64,000 nucleotides of DNA from Rossellomorea aquimaris (GCF_001877785.1 NZ_MINN01000117.1:62001-126000), one strand, 5' to 3'; counted from the first letter of the stretch, positions 44,280 to 53,384 are shown. The notes: generated by a model from the sequence alone, not told the origin. Program-made: numbers and translations.

Positions 44280-45185
44280 TTATCTTAAAAAGTCCATTAG
44301 TGAAGGCTGGATGATTCTTGCTCCGACCCCCAGTGCAGCACGATGGACGCTTTCCTGGGTTTTCAAATCGGTGATGACCCGTTCGATGTCTGCGTCTTCG
44401 TTGTCAGATAGAATTCTATTTGCCACGACTTCCTGCTGCCCAAGGCGGTCGTCGATCATTTCGAGGCGGTTGTAGCGGGCTCCGAGTTCGGAACGTTCTG
44501 CGGACAAGGTTTCCATGACATCGTCCAAGTTCCCAAGCTCTACATCAAGAGCGCCCGTATCCCCTGTTTCCAATGCTTTTTGAATATTGTGCACCGTATC
44601 AAACAGTTTCTGGCTGAAGACATGGGCCGGGTTTACGTTTGCTTTTAAGGAAACGCCCTGTGAAACTTCTACATTGTAGTTGCCAATAACTGCTTCTTTA
44701 AGATTATCCGCAACCTGAGGTCCACTGCCGTCTGCAGGATTTCCATCTTTAATGGGTGAGTTTCCAACATCTGTTCCGTGGAAAATATATCTCCCGGCAA
44801 CCTTCGTTTCAGCCACTCCCACCAGATCCGCTTTAATCTGTTCGATTTCTATGGCAACAGCTTTCTTGTCCTCTTCACTCAACGTCCCATTTAACCCTTG
44901 CAGCGTCAGCTCCCGCACACGCTGCAGACCCTGATTAGCCTGATCGATCCCGGATTCAGAGTTATCCATCCACAAATAAAGTTCTGAGAGGTTCCGCTTA
45001 TACTGCTCGATCCCCGTCAGGTTCGAACGGTAAAACATCCCCTTCATCGCGACAACGGGATCGTCTGAGGGCTTGGTGATTTTTTTACCGGTGGCGAGCT
45101 GATCCTGGAGCTGTCCCATGCGGGCGTAGGATGAGCTCAGGTTTCTCATTGAATTACTGGTTAACATGCTTTGCGTTACGCGCAT
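44280..45185 (-). CDS. flgL: Hook-filament junction protein FlgL
   Basis: This 301-residue protein starts MRVTQSMLTSNSMRNLSSSYARMGQLQDQLATGKKITKPSDDP, the FlgL form of the flagellin fold. Its C-terminus is flagellin-like. It joins hook and filament together with FlgK. It lies 15 nt after flgK. Confidence 0.96.
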   Translation of the reverse strand: MRVTQSMLTSNSMRNLSSSYARMGQLQDQLATGKKITKPSDDPVVAMKGMFYRSNLTGIEQYKRNLSELYLWMDNSESGIDQANQGLQRVRELTLQGLNGTLSEEDKKAVAIEIEQIKADLVGVAETKVAGRYIFHGTDVGNSPIKDGNPADGSGPQVADNLKEAVIGNYNVEVSQGVSLKANVNPAHVFSQKLFDTVHNIQKALETGDTGALDVELGNLDDVMETLSAERSELGARYNRLEMIDDRLGQQEVVANRILSDNEDADIERVITDLKTQESVHRAALGVGARIIQPSLMDFLR

Positions 45186-45200
45186 TTAAATTTCACCTTC

Positions 45201-46757
45201 CTATCTTCCTACGGTTCCCATGCCGTTGATGATTTTATCGAGCATTTCGTCCTGCAGTGTGATCATTCTCGCAGAGGCGTTGTAGGCGTGCTGGAATTTG
45301 ATCATATCGGTCATTTCTTCGTCAAGCGAAACGCCGCTTACGGACATCCGGCGTTCTTCCACCGCACCACGCAGTACTCCGGAGTTCTGCGTCAAACGGA
45401 CTGTTTCCTGTGATTCGACTGCCATCGAACCGATGACCGATTCGAAGTGAGCCCTGAAGGTTGCCGGCTTTTCACCGTATGGAAGCTCGGTCGTTGTTAT
45501 GATATCGGCTAGTGCACTCACATTGGCTGCGTCACCAAGTGTGGGATTTCCTGCACTTGCCGTTGCGATCATGTCCAGGTTTTCCAGTTCCTCGGCAATT
45601 TGCATCCGCTGTGCAAATCCTGCCTTATCTACGTCCTCCAAATCAGCTGAAGCATCCTTCGCATCCTGGAAGAACTTCGGTGTTTCGACACTTGGATCTT
45701 CCAATTGGGCAGGAGACACCCCTTTTTGGTGCTGCTCGTTGAAAGCCTTCGCGAATTCATACGCCATGCTGTCGAGTTCGTTGAGCATGGTGATGTAGGA
45801 GCCTTGTGCTTTACCGTTTTTGTCGGTGTATCCATATGTATCGATAAGTGCCCTTAACTTTCCTTCTCCCTGGGATAAGAAGTCATTCACGTCCAGCTTC
45901 TGATTTCCGATCGTAACGGAATCGACCGTTTCCTGCGGACCTTCTGCAGAGAGCTTCAGCTCGTTCGCCCCGCTTTTCCCGACGAGGGTCACGGCAAAGT
46001 TCCCGTCGTTTCCGACCAGGTTCACTGTCACCTGACCTTCCGCGATCGGGGAGGCCGCACCGCCGCTTGACTGATAGCTTGTTTGGATGGTGACATGCTG
46101 TGACAGCTCGTCCAGGAGACGATCACGTTCATCATAGAGATCATTCGGTAAATAGCCATGAGGCTCGACATCGGCGATCTGCTTGTTTATTTTATCAATT
46201 TGGCTTGTAAGTGAATTGATCTGCTTTTCGGTGACGGACAGTTCATTTTTCAAATCACCGCGCACACCTGTAAGGGATGTGGATAAGTAATTGAACGTAT
46301 TGGCGACTGCGATACCTCTTTCACGGACAACCGAACGGGCACCTGAATTTGTCGGATTGACGGCAAGATCCTGGAGTGACTGCCAGAACATGTCCATCGT
46401 TTTGGACAAGCCGGACTCTGACGGCTCGTTCATGACTTCCTCCATTTTCTTCATCGCTTCCATTTTCGACTCCCAATACCCAAGCTTGTTATTTTCACCG
46501 CGGTATTGAACGTCGAGGAACGAATCGCGCACACGCTGAATAGACCCTGCTTCGACGCCTGTCCCCAATTGACCAGGGATGTCAGGACGGTTCATGGATG
46601 GAGCCGGGTATGGCGTCGTCTGTTCGAAGTTCACGCGCTGGCGGCTGTAGCCGGGCGTGTTCGCATTGGAAATGTTATGGCCTGTCGTATAAAGGGCGCC
46701 TTGCTGTGTGTACATGCCGCGTTTTGCGGTTTCAAGGCCGTGGAAAGTAGATCGCAT
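45201..46757 (-). CDS. flgK: Hook-associated protein FlgK
   Basis: This 518-residue protein starts STFHGLETAKRGMYTQQGALYTTGHNISNANTPGYSRQR and ends in a helical D0 segment (FQHAYNASARMITLQDEMLDKIING). It is the first junction protein between hook and filament. It follows flgN. Confidence 0.97.
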   Translation of the reverse strand: MRSTFHGLETAKRGMYTQQGALYTTGHNISNANTPGYSRQRVNFEQTTPYPAPSMNRPDIPGQLGTGVEAGSIQRVRDSFLDVQYRGENNKLGYWESKMEAMKKMEEVMNEPSESGLSKTMDMFWQSLQDLAVNPTNSGARSVVRERGIAVANTFNYLSTSLTGVRGDLKNELSVTEKQINSLTSQIDKINKQIADVEPHGYLPNDLYDERDRLLDELSQHVTIQTSYQSSGGAASPIAEGQVTVNLVGNDGNFAVTLVGKSGANELKLSAEGPQETVDSVTIGNQKLDVNDFLSQGEGKLRALIDTYGYTDKNGKAQGSYITMLNELDSMAYEFAKAFNEQHQKGVSPAQLEDPSVETPKFFQDAKDASADLEDVDKAGFAQRMQIAEELENLDMIATASAGNPTLGDAANVSALADIITTTELPYGEKPATFRAHFESVIGSMAVESQETVRLTQNSGVLRGAVEERRMSVSGVSLDEEMTDMIKFQHAYNASARMITLQDEMLDKIINGMGTVGR

Positions 46758-46780
46758 GGTGGTGCCTCCGTTTCAAAGTA

Positions 46781-47275
46781 TTAAGCCTGTGAATCAAAGA
46801 GTGATCGCTGCCGCGGTGATTTTTTCTCTCCGTTTGGCCGTGCGTAAGTTGTCTGCTGATCCTGCGGCTGCATGATTGATAGATTCATGTTCACAAATTG
46901 CAGAGATTGATAGACAAGTTTCTGATTCAGTTCATTCCGTTCTCTAAGCTGGGAGATCAACTCTGTCATTTCACGCTGCCAATCAAGGAGTACGGCCCGG
47001 TCTTCAGGCTCACTGTACTCGATGCATTGAGAAAGGGTCGGCGGCGCTTCTGTGAGCAGACCGAGTGAAGTCAGATATCCTTCGGATTGCCGCTGCCGCT
47101 CGTTCTCGACCGTATTGATGGCAGCGATATGCTTCTGCTCATCTTTTAAGAGGTCGTCCAGCCCTTTCATATCACCACTCTTAATCGCATCAGTTTTCCT
47201 GACAGAGAGATCAAGCAGACTTTTGTTCAGCTTATACAGTTTTTCAAGTGTCGCGACTAATGTGGATGCTGACAT
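46781..47275 (-). CDS. flgN: Flagellar export chaperone FlgN (YvyG)
   Basis: This 164-residue helical protein matches the FlgN domain (LYKLNKSLLDLSVRKTDAIKSGDMKGLDDLLKDEQKHIAAIN). It guards FlgK and FlgL before export. It lies 12 nt after flgM and 23 nt before flgK. Confidence 0.92.
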   Translation of the reverse strand: MSASTLVATLEKLYKLNKSLLDLSVRKTDAIKSGDMKGLDDLLKDEQKHIAAINTVENERQRQSEGYLTSLGLLTEAPPTLSQCIEYSEPEDRAVLLDWQREMTELISQLRERNELNQKLVYQSLQFVNMNLSIMQPQDQQTTYARPNGEKKSPRQRSLFDSQA

Positions 47276-47287
47276 GTCCGCTCTCTC

Positions 47288-47551
47288 CTAGCTTTGGTAA
47301 AAATTTTTGAGCCCTTTGGCAATGGCTTTCGGATCGATTGTGTAATTCCCGCTCTGTACCTGATCCTTCAGTGCCTCTACCTTTTCCTGACGTTCCTTGC
47401 CAAGCTTCGAAACCTCCTGCATCTCTTTCGCTGCAGACGAAATTTCGATCTTGTCGGAAGGTGCCTTGCCTGCTTTCTCCGCTGCATTCAGCTTATTCAT
47501 ATTTCGCTGATACGGATTGATATTCTGGTTCCCAATATTATTTATTTTCAT
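47288..47551 (-). CDS. flgM: Anti-sigma-D factor FlgM
   Basis: This 87-residue protein starts MKINNIGNQNINPYQRN and has the FlgM sigma-binding half (DKIEISSAAKEMQEVSKLGKERQEKVEALKDQVQSGNY). It holds sigma-D inactive until the hook is complete. A sigma-D promoter lies upstream, forming the usual feedback loop. Confidence 0.96.
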   Translation of the reverse strand: MKINNIGNQNINPYQRNMNKLNAAEKAGKAPSDKIEISSAAKEMQEVSKLGKERQEKVEALKDQVQSGNYTIDPKAIAKGLKNFYQS

Positions 47552-47597
47552 ATTGTTTCCCTCGCTTTCCTCACGTTCAGAGTGTCTCTATATAAGT

Positions 47598-47624
47598 ATA
47601 TCGGTTATCTCTCCGATTTGTTTA
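47598..47624 (-). promoter_or_regulatory. Sigma-D promoter of the flgM operon
   Basis: On the minus strand, TAAA (47621-47624), 15 nt, then ACCGATAT (47598-47605); one mismatch to consensus. Confidence 0.85.
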
Positions 47625-47665
47625 GGATTCCCGACTGGTGAGTTCTTCCTATTTTTCTTTCTGGT

Positions 47666-48073
47666 TCACTTGTCACGGCTTGTATAATACGTACCCTGCT
47701 CCTTCATCTTTTCTTTCCATTCATTATTCGCTTCATACTGCTGTAAGTCCTTTTTCAAAGAATCTGCGCAACCCTGACACAGCTTGCCGCTCGTAATGAT
47801 TTTTCCGCACTTATCACATGGATAACCCAGGTTAGGGAACAACTTCGTCTGAATCCGTCCCTTCTTCACCCATTTGTATAGAATTTCCTCATCAACTCCA
47901 GTTTGGTTGATGACTGTCGCCATTGTCGCCGCCCGGTTCTCTCTTTTCTTTAAAAATTGGTATACCTTCTCATACATCTTCTCTTCTTGTTTATAACAGT
48001 TCTCGCATACGTCGCGGAATTTATTTTTCATAAAAAGCGCATTGCAGCGCGGGCAATTCGTGATTTCTGACAT
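47666..48073 (-). CDS. yvyF: YvyF-like flagellar operon protein
   Basis: This 135-residue protein carries two zinc ribbons: CPRC...CENC near the N-terminus and CDKC...CQGC near residues 100-120. A winged-helix-like middle (MATVINQTGVDEEILYKWVKKGRIQ) lies between them. This is the YvyF/TIGR03826 type found between comF and flgM. The role is unclear; it is thought to be regulatory. Confidence 0.92.
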   Translation of the reverse strand: MSEITNCPRCNALFMKNKFRDVCENCYKQEEKMYEKVYQFLKKRENRAATMATVINQTGVDEEILYKWVKKGRIQTKLFPNLGYPCDKCGKIITSGKLCQGCADSLKKDLQQYEANNEWKEKMKEQGTYYTSRDK

Positions 48074-48130
48074 ACTGGTTTCCTCCCGGTCTTCTTCTTA
48101 TTTCTTATATCGGAAGGAAAATGAAATCTG

Positions 48131-48832
48131 TTAGCCCCTTGCTAGAGTCAGGGATGTGACTGTTTCGGCCCCGGCTTCTTTGAGCAGTTTGGCTGCTTGT
48201 CTGAGTGTGGTGCCGGTTGTGTAAATATCGTCGAAGAGGAGGATGGATTGGCCGGTGAGGTTGGCTGACGTTAGTGAGAATATTTGTTTTTGCTGCAACC
48301 TGTCTCTGCGGGATTTTTTGGATTGTTTTTCAGAATGGGATCTCGAGAGCAGCTCGGAAGGAGTAACTTGTGCTTCTTCTAAAAGCGCGGCCGATTGGTT
48401 GAAGCCTCGTTCGTAGTGCCGTTCTTCACTGAGCGGGATGGGAATGATGTGGTCGTATTGGAGCGGCTTGAGGTGATTGGCAAGTTGAGGTCCGAATGCT
48501 TTTGCCAGTCTGTAATCGCCTCTGTATTTATAACGTGCTAAATAGTCCTTGAGGAAGTCATTATATTCAAAGAATGATGTGTTTTGCTGGAGGATGCCTT
48601 GCCAGTCGGGATCTTCCTCCCAACGGAAGCAGTCCCGGCACACTTCACCTTTTTTCAACTCTTCCGGAAGCTGCTCAAGCGACCGCGAACAGTGAGAACA
48701 TCTTTGTCCCTCTATCCGCTGCAATCCCTTTTGACATTCAGCACAAAGAAATTGAGGCTCGCTGTAAAATAAACCTCTCCACGTAACGGGTTCTTTGACG
48801 GGGATCTCGCAATATAAACAGAAATTATCCAT
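48131..48832 (-). CDS. comFC: Competence protein ComFC (phosphoribosyltransferase-like)
   Basis: This 233-residue protein has an N-terminal zinc-binding part (CLYC, CAEC, CSHC, CRDC) and a PRTase domain with the PRPP loop SILLFDDIYTTGTTL. It aids DNA uptake together with ComFA. Its start overlaps the comFA stop by 8 nt, so no comFB gene is present between them, unlike B. subtilis. Confidence 0.94.
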   Translation of the reverse strand: MDNFCLYCEIPVKEPVTWRGLFYSEPQFLCAECQKGLQRIEGQRCSHCSRSLEQLPEELKKGEVCRDCFRWEEDPDWQGILQQNTSFFEYNDFLKDYLARYKYRGDYRLAKAFGPQLANHLKPLQYDHIIPIPLSEERHYERGFNQSAALLEEAQVTPSELLSRSHSEKQSKKSRRDRLQQKQIFSLTSANLTGQSILLFDDIYTTGTTLRQAAKLLKEAGAETVTSLTLARG

Positions 48833-50309
48833 CGATCAATCCCCTCTTCCCTGCTTCCTTGTTCATATTGTATATGTGGAAGATGGCATTGATCATTTCT
48901 TTTGTCCTGCCGTAATGAAAATAGACAATATCCCCTGTTGGGTGAGCGGCACTTCTCCCCGCCCTGCCAGCAATTTGAACGAGAGCACTTTCGGTAAAAA
49001 TGGATTCTTCAGCTCCCAACACGGCGACACCGATATTTGGAATGGTAACACCTCTTTCCAGAATGGTGGTGGTGAGTAGGATCGGGGTTTCCCCGCTTCT
49101 CACCTTTTGGACCTTTTCTTTGCGGTGGGGGTCTTCTGCATGAACGGATTCTATGGCGGGATTCATCTTTTGAAAAAGAGGGAGTGCCTTTTCCACTATT
49201 TTTACTGACGGGAAAAAGATGAGTGCCTGTTTGTTTTGCTGTAGTTTTTGAAGGGTCCATTTTTTCAGTTTAGAAGGTATTTTATTTTTATCAAATGCCT
49301 TCTTCCAATTGCCGCACCAGGCAAGCCTTGGCATAGGGATGGGATGGCGGTGGTAACGGGCCGGAATGCGGATATGATTTTGTTTTTTCGATGCGCACCC
49401 CTTTTGAGTTTGTGAGTCTGGCGTCGCAGTTAAATAAACGATGGCCGACTCTGGTTTACGCGCTTTTTCAACGGCATATTGCAACGACGTGTCGTAGCTG
49501 TAGGGAAAAGCATCCACTTCGTCTATGACGATGAAGTCAAAAGCTTTTTCGTATCGGAACAGCTGATGGGTCGTTGACAGGACGAGCTGCCCGTATTCGT
49601 GGCGGTCCTCAGAGCCTCCGTACAGGGATGGGATGGATGTTTGCGGGAACACTTTTTGGAGGCGGGGCGAAAGTTCGAGAATGACATCGGTCCTGGGGGC
49701 GGTGATGCAGACCCTCTTGTTTTGGTTAAGTGCCTCTTGAATACCTTGAAAGAGGACCTCTGTTTTTCCTGCTCCGCAGACTGCCCAGACTAGTAGATTA
49801 TCCTTTGTTTTGACAGTGTCTACTACTCTATTTGATGCTTCCTGCTGGGCTTGGGAGAGGGTGCCGGTCCAATCGAAGCTCGGTGGATTGGCGGCTGGTG
49901 GCGCCGGTCCGGTCCAGGTGATGAGCGGGGTGCACTCCGATACCCTTCCCATCATGATGCAGTTTCTGCAGTAGGTGCATGGTTCTTTGCAGCGGTAGCA
50001 TTCGAAGCTGGCGAATAGGTGCTTTTTCGTGTTGCCGCATCGATGGCAGTGATTGTTTTCCACTCCTTTTCCATAGATAATGTATCCGTTAAGGTGATGT
50101 TGGTGCAGTAGTTCTATTAGGAATGGGAGTTCGTCCGGGAGGAGGGAGCGGCCGGAGAGGTAGTGTTGGAGTTCAGTAGAATAGTTGAATGCTGGGTTAG
50201 GTTGGGTTGGGGTCGGGATTTGTATGTTGGATATTTTTTGGAGAGGTTTTGATTGGGTGGGGAGTAGTTGTTCGGGGGTTAGGTGCGTGGATTCTTGTAT
50301 GAATCTCAT
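48825..50309 (-). CDS. comFA: Competence helicase ComFA
   Basis: This 494-residue DEAD-like ATPase has an N-terminal zinc module (CHRCGN, CYRCKEPCTYCRNC), Walker A AVCGAGKTEVLF, Walker B VIDEVDAFP and C-terminal helicase motifs (TTTILERGVTIPN, QIAGRAGRS). It pulls transforming DNA through the ComEC channel. GGAGG lies upstream of the start. Palindrome array 6 starts about 35 bp upstream of the start codon, so it could sit within or near the promoter. Confidence 0.95.
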   Translation of the reverse strand: MRFIQESTHLTPEQLLPTQSKPLQKISNIQIPTPTQPNPAFNYSTELQHYLSGRSLLPDELPFLIELLHQHHLNGYIIYGKGVENNHCHRCGNTKKHLFASFECYRCKEPCTYCRNCIMMGRVSECTPLITWTGPAPPAANPPSFDWTGTLSQAQQEASNRVVDTVKTKDNLLVWAVCGAGKTEVLFQGIQEALNQNKRVCITAPRTDVILELSPRLQKVFPQTSIPSLYGGSEDRHEYGQLVLSTTHQLFRYEKAFDFIVIDEVDAFPYSYDTSLQYAVEKARKPESAIVYLTATPDSQTQKGCASKKQNHIRIPARYHRHPIPMPRLAWCGNWKKAFDKNKIPSKLKKWTLQKLQQNKQALIFFPSVKIVEKALPLFQKMNPAIESVHAEDPHRKEKVQKVRSGETPILLTTTILERGVTIPNIGVAVLGAEESIFTESALVQIAGRAGRSAAHPTGDIVYFHYGRTKEMINAIFHIYNMNKEAGKRGLIDG

Positions 50310-50344
50310 TTGGGTTCCTCCTTTGGTTAACTGGTTTCAGTTGT

Positions 50345-50432
50345 GGTGCCTGGCTCAAATCAGTGGTTTTGAGCCAGGCTCATTTTAACTATTTTGAGCC
50401 TGGCTCGATTCATTGAAATTGAGCCAGGCTCA
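50345..50432. repeat. RAYT-B downstream palindrome array 6 (4 units)
   Basis: Units start at 50345, 50370, 50395 and 50420, all steps exactly 25 bp: GGTGCCTGGCTCA, TGAGCCAGGCTCA, TGAGCCTGGCTCG, TGAGCCAGGCTCA. It lies 29 bp beyond the stop of the RAYT-B pseudogene and just upstream of comFA. Confidence 0.93.
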
Positions 50433-50461
50433 GCGATTATAATAAAGATCAAGTTCCCTTA

Positions 50462-51022
50462 TCAGGGCATCTCCCAATCTTTAATACGCAATTTGGATTC
50501 AACATAAAATTGAATTTTTTGTTGAGGGTTATCACCGAGAGATTCGTACATTTTCTCTTTATCCGTGACTTTATCGTCTTTCATTGTAATAAAGCTCTTG
50601 TAACTGCTCCATTGATAATCCTGGGGCAATTTTGAACACTTTGCTTTAACCGGGTTAAGATGAACATAGCTGCTTGTGTCCATCAGATGCTTCCAGTTCT
50701 TTATGAGCTTGGAAAAATAGCGATCTTGAAAAACATGTCCTGTGTAATTGTACTTAAAGTTGAAATAGCGGGCATACAGTGAGTGAATGTAATGGATGAT
50801 TTCTGCTGGAGAGTGATTGACTGTTTAAATAACGAGGTGGATATGGTTTGGCATGAGGCAGTATGAGTGTAGAATAAAAGGGGTTCTTTTCTTAGCTATT
50901 AGAAGCAGTGATAAGTATTTGTGGTAATCCTTCGCGTCTCTGAACAAGTTTCCTTTCCTATTCCCTCGTGCAGTGATGTGGTAGGTTGCACCGGGATACC
51001 AGATTCTAAGTTTCCTTGCCAT
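50462..51022 (-). pseudogene. REP-associated tyrosine transposase RAYT-B with one nonsense codon
   Basis: The frame starts at 51022 (MARKLRIWYPGATYHITARGNRKGN) with AAAGGA upstream. It keeps one reading frame to 50462 except for a single TAA at 50825-50827, right after PNHIHLVI. RAYT-A has Gln at the matching place (HVHLLLQT), so CAA to TAA is the likely change. After the stop the frame continues TVNHSPAEIIHYIHSLYARYF and ends with the RAYT signature VHLNPVKA...YQWSSYKSF. The HUH His pair is intact but the catalytic Tyr lies beyond the stop. It is bracketed by arrays of a palindrome different from that of RAYT-A. Confidence 0.9.
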
Positions 51023-51157
51023 GTCATCATCCTTTCTACTTTTTGTACTTTTCTTGTATTCGACATAAATAGTGTTTTTCCTGCTTTTCATTCACTTTTT
51101 TTAGTATTGTCGTGGAAGGGAGCAAAGGGAGAGCGGTATGTTTGGTGCATTTGTTGT

Positions 51158-51361
51158 GGTGCCTGGCTCAAATTGTTGTTTTTGAGCCAGGCTCGATTCT
51201 ACCGGTTTGAGCCTGGCTCAGAGTGTCACCTTTGAGCCTGGCTCAATTCACCCAGTTTGAACCTGGCTCAGCCCCCTAACTTTGAGCCTGGCTCAATCCT
51301 CGCATTCTGAGCCAGGCACCACCACTCTAACAAGTCATCCCCAACAAAAAAGCCAGGCACC
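51158..51361. repeat. RAYT-B upstream palindrome array 7 (8 units)
   Basis: Units start at 51158, 51183, 51208, 51233, 51258, 51283 and 51308, all 25 bp apart; an outlying unit lies at 51349. The first is GGTGCCTGGCTCA and the seventh TGAGCCAGGCACC, mirror-image mixed forms that cap a run of TGAGCC-W-GGCTCA units. It lies between the RAYT-B start and the degV-like stop (27 bp away). Confidence 0.94.
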
Positions 51362-51387
51362 GCAACCAGCACCCGACCCCAAACAAT

Positions 51388-52239
51388 CTATTCCGCCAAC
51401 CTCTTAGCCCAGCCCATCCCCATCGAGCCTTCACCCAGATGGGTACCGATCACCGGACCAAAATAACTCACATTAAACTCCACATTGGGATACTTCTCAG
51501 CTAACTCCTTCATCCACTCAATCGCTTCTTCTTCACGATTCGCATGGATGATCGAGGCCTGATAAGATCCTCCGTCCTTCACCGCATCCTCCAGCAATCC
51601 TTCCACCCGTTTCAACGCTTTCTTACGGGTACGGATTTTCTCGAAAGGAACAATTACTTTGTCTACAAAATGCAGCAATGGTTTTACCTGAAGTAAGCTT
51701 CCGATGATTGCCTGTGCCTGTGACAAACGGCCTCCGCGCTGCAGATGAGCCAGGTCATCGACCATGAAGTATGCCTGGACCGTCTCCTTCATTTCATCCA
51801 ACAACCGAACGATCTCTTCTGCGCCCTTGCCTTCACGCGCAAGCTTGGCACCTTCGAGAGCATAAAATCCCTGGACCATGCAGCTGATTTCTGAATCATA
51901 AGGAAAGACCGTAATCCCATCTACCATTCCGGCAGCCTGCACCGCTCCCTGATAGGTTCCGCTGATGCCGCTGGACAGATGTACGGAAATGACCGCATCG
52001 TAGTCACGGGACAGTTTTTCAAACAACTCGACGAATTCGCCGACAGGCGGCTGGGAGGTGGTCGGGAGCTTGTCCTGGTATGTGACTTCTTCGTAGAATT
52101 CACCGGCCGTGATGTCGATTTCCTCGCGGTATGTTTCGCCGCCGAGGATGACGCTCAACGGGATCATGTGTATGTTTAGTGACTCGCGCAATTCTTTCGG
52201 GATGTAGGCTGTACTATCCGTTACAATTGCCGTTTTCAT
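51388..52239 (-). CDS. DegV family protein (fatty-acid-binding FakB type)
   Basis: This 283-residue protein has the DegV start KTAIVTDSTAYIPKEL, the lipid-binding loop SSGISGTYQGA and the late GPVIGTHLGEGSMGMGW. Members bind fatty acids and hand them to the kinase FakA. In B. subtilis a member (yviA) occupies the same site next to comFA. Paired TetR-like operators lie upstream. Confidence 0.92.
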   Translation of the reverse strand: MKTAIVTDSTAYIPKELRESLNIHMIPLSVILGGETYREEIDITAGEFYEEVTYQDKLPTTSQPPVGEFVELFEKLSRDYDAVISVHLSSGISGTYQGAVQAAGMVDGITVFPYDSEISCMVQGFYALEGAKLAREGKGAEEIVRLLDEMKETVQAYFMVDDLAHLQRGGRLSQAQAIIGSLLQVKPLLHFVDKVIVPFEKIRTRKKALKRVEGLLEDAVKDGGSYQASIIHANREEEAIEWMKELAEKYPNVEFNVSYFGPVIGTHLGEGSMGMGWAKRLAE

Positions 52240-52404
52240 AGTTTTTACCCCTCTTATTCTTTAGTCTTTTATGTCGATCGGCAGCATGCCCAGAGGAGCC
52301 CCTGCCGACAGCTCGTCTACTCTAACCTATGTATCTTACCCATTTTATATGAAAGTTGTTTCGATTGCACCTCTTTCCCCGAAAAAACAACCTCCCTGAA
52401 AATA

Positions 52405-52479
52405 AAACAAACGTTTGTTTAAGTCCCGCAGCCCCCATCAATACTGAGGTTTCAGACTTTAATCAAACGTTTGTTTAAA
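52405..52479. promoter_or_regulatory. Pair of TetR-like operators upstream of degV-like gene
   Basis: Two palindromes, AAACAAACGTTTGTTT (52405-52420) and TTTAATCAAACGTTTGTTTAAA (52458-52479), share the core CAAACGTTTG, with centres 57 bp apart. Such AAACAAACGTTTGTTT sequences are typical TetR/AcrR-family operators. No TetR gene is in the window. The likely target is the degV-like gene transcribed leftward from here. Confidence 0.6.
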
Positions 52480-52481
52480 TC

Positions 52482-53384
52482 TCACCGCGTCCCCACTGTA
52501 AGCGAAGAAAGCGTCTTTTTGGACTTCCTTGATGATAAAAATACCCCTGCAAAAATGATTAACAGACCGAGGATCAGGTTATTCGTAACCGGTTCTCCCA
52601 GAAGCAAAAACCCCCAGATCATCGCCGTTCCCGGGATCAGATATGTAACCGTCGAGGCAAACTCCGGACTTCCGTTGGTCATGATATAAAAATACAATAA
52701 TGTTGCAATTCCTGAACCGAAGCAGCCAAGACCGACGATACCGAGTAATGCTTCCCCGGTTAACAGGCCGCCGACATCTATCGGCTGGGTCACCAGCATT
52801 CCAATGAAGCCAATCGCGGCCCCGATCAGCAGCTGAAAAGTCGAGATGGTCACGACACCCGTTCCTGCCAGGTATTTTTTTGTGAAATGAGAAGAAAACG
52901 CGTAGCTCACGGTTGCAAGGATCATCGTCCCCACTCCGACGAAATCAGAACTGAAGATCCCGCTCACTTCAAAGTTCATCAATACCAGTATGCCGAAGAA
53001 GCCGACGAGGATGCCGATCCATTGAAAGCTTGTCAGCACCGCTGAAAACAGCAGGAATCCGAGGAGCCCGGTCCAGATCGGGGTCGTTGCGTTCAGAATC
53101 GATGCGGTATTGCTGTTGATCTGCGTTTCGCTCAGAGCGATCAGTGTCCACGGCAGGGCCGCATTCCCGATACCGACCACGATCAGTTTCCATATCGGAA
53201 GCGGCTTCTTCTCCTTTTTTCGTCTTTGAACGAAAAAGACCGGAAGAAGGACAAGCGCCCCAGCGATGCAGCGGAGGAAGACCGTCCCCCAGACGCCGGC
53301 AGGTTCGATCAGCCATTTTATGAAAACGAAGGACATGCCCCAGATAAGGCTGAGTCCAATTAGGGCGGTGTAAAGGCGTGCCAT
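52482..53384 (-). CDS. EamA/DMT-family transporter
   Basis: This 300-residue protein has ten hydrophobic helices in two EamA repeats (LIWGMSFVFIKWLIEPAG near the start, LIPGTAMIWGFLLLGEPVTNNLILG near the end). The family exports metabolites such as amino acids; the substrate is unknown. A cytosolic basic stretch (QRRKKEKK) follows the second helix. Confidence 0.9.
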   Translation of the reverse strand: MARLYTALIGLSLIWGMSFVFIKWLIEPAGVWGTVFLRCIAGALVLLPVFFVQRRKKEKKPLPIWKLIVVGIGNAALPWTLIALSETQINSNTASILNATTPIWTGLLGFLLFSAVLTSFQWIGILVGFFGILVLMNFEVSGIFSSDFVGVGTMILATVSYAFSSHFTKKYLAGTGVVTISTFQLLIGAAIGFIGMLVTQPIDVGGLLTGEALLGIVGLGCFGSGIATLLYFYIMTNGSPEFASTVTYLIPGTAMIWGFLLLGEPVTNNLILGLLIIFAGVFLSSRKSKKTLSSLTVGTR

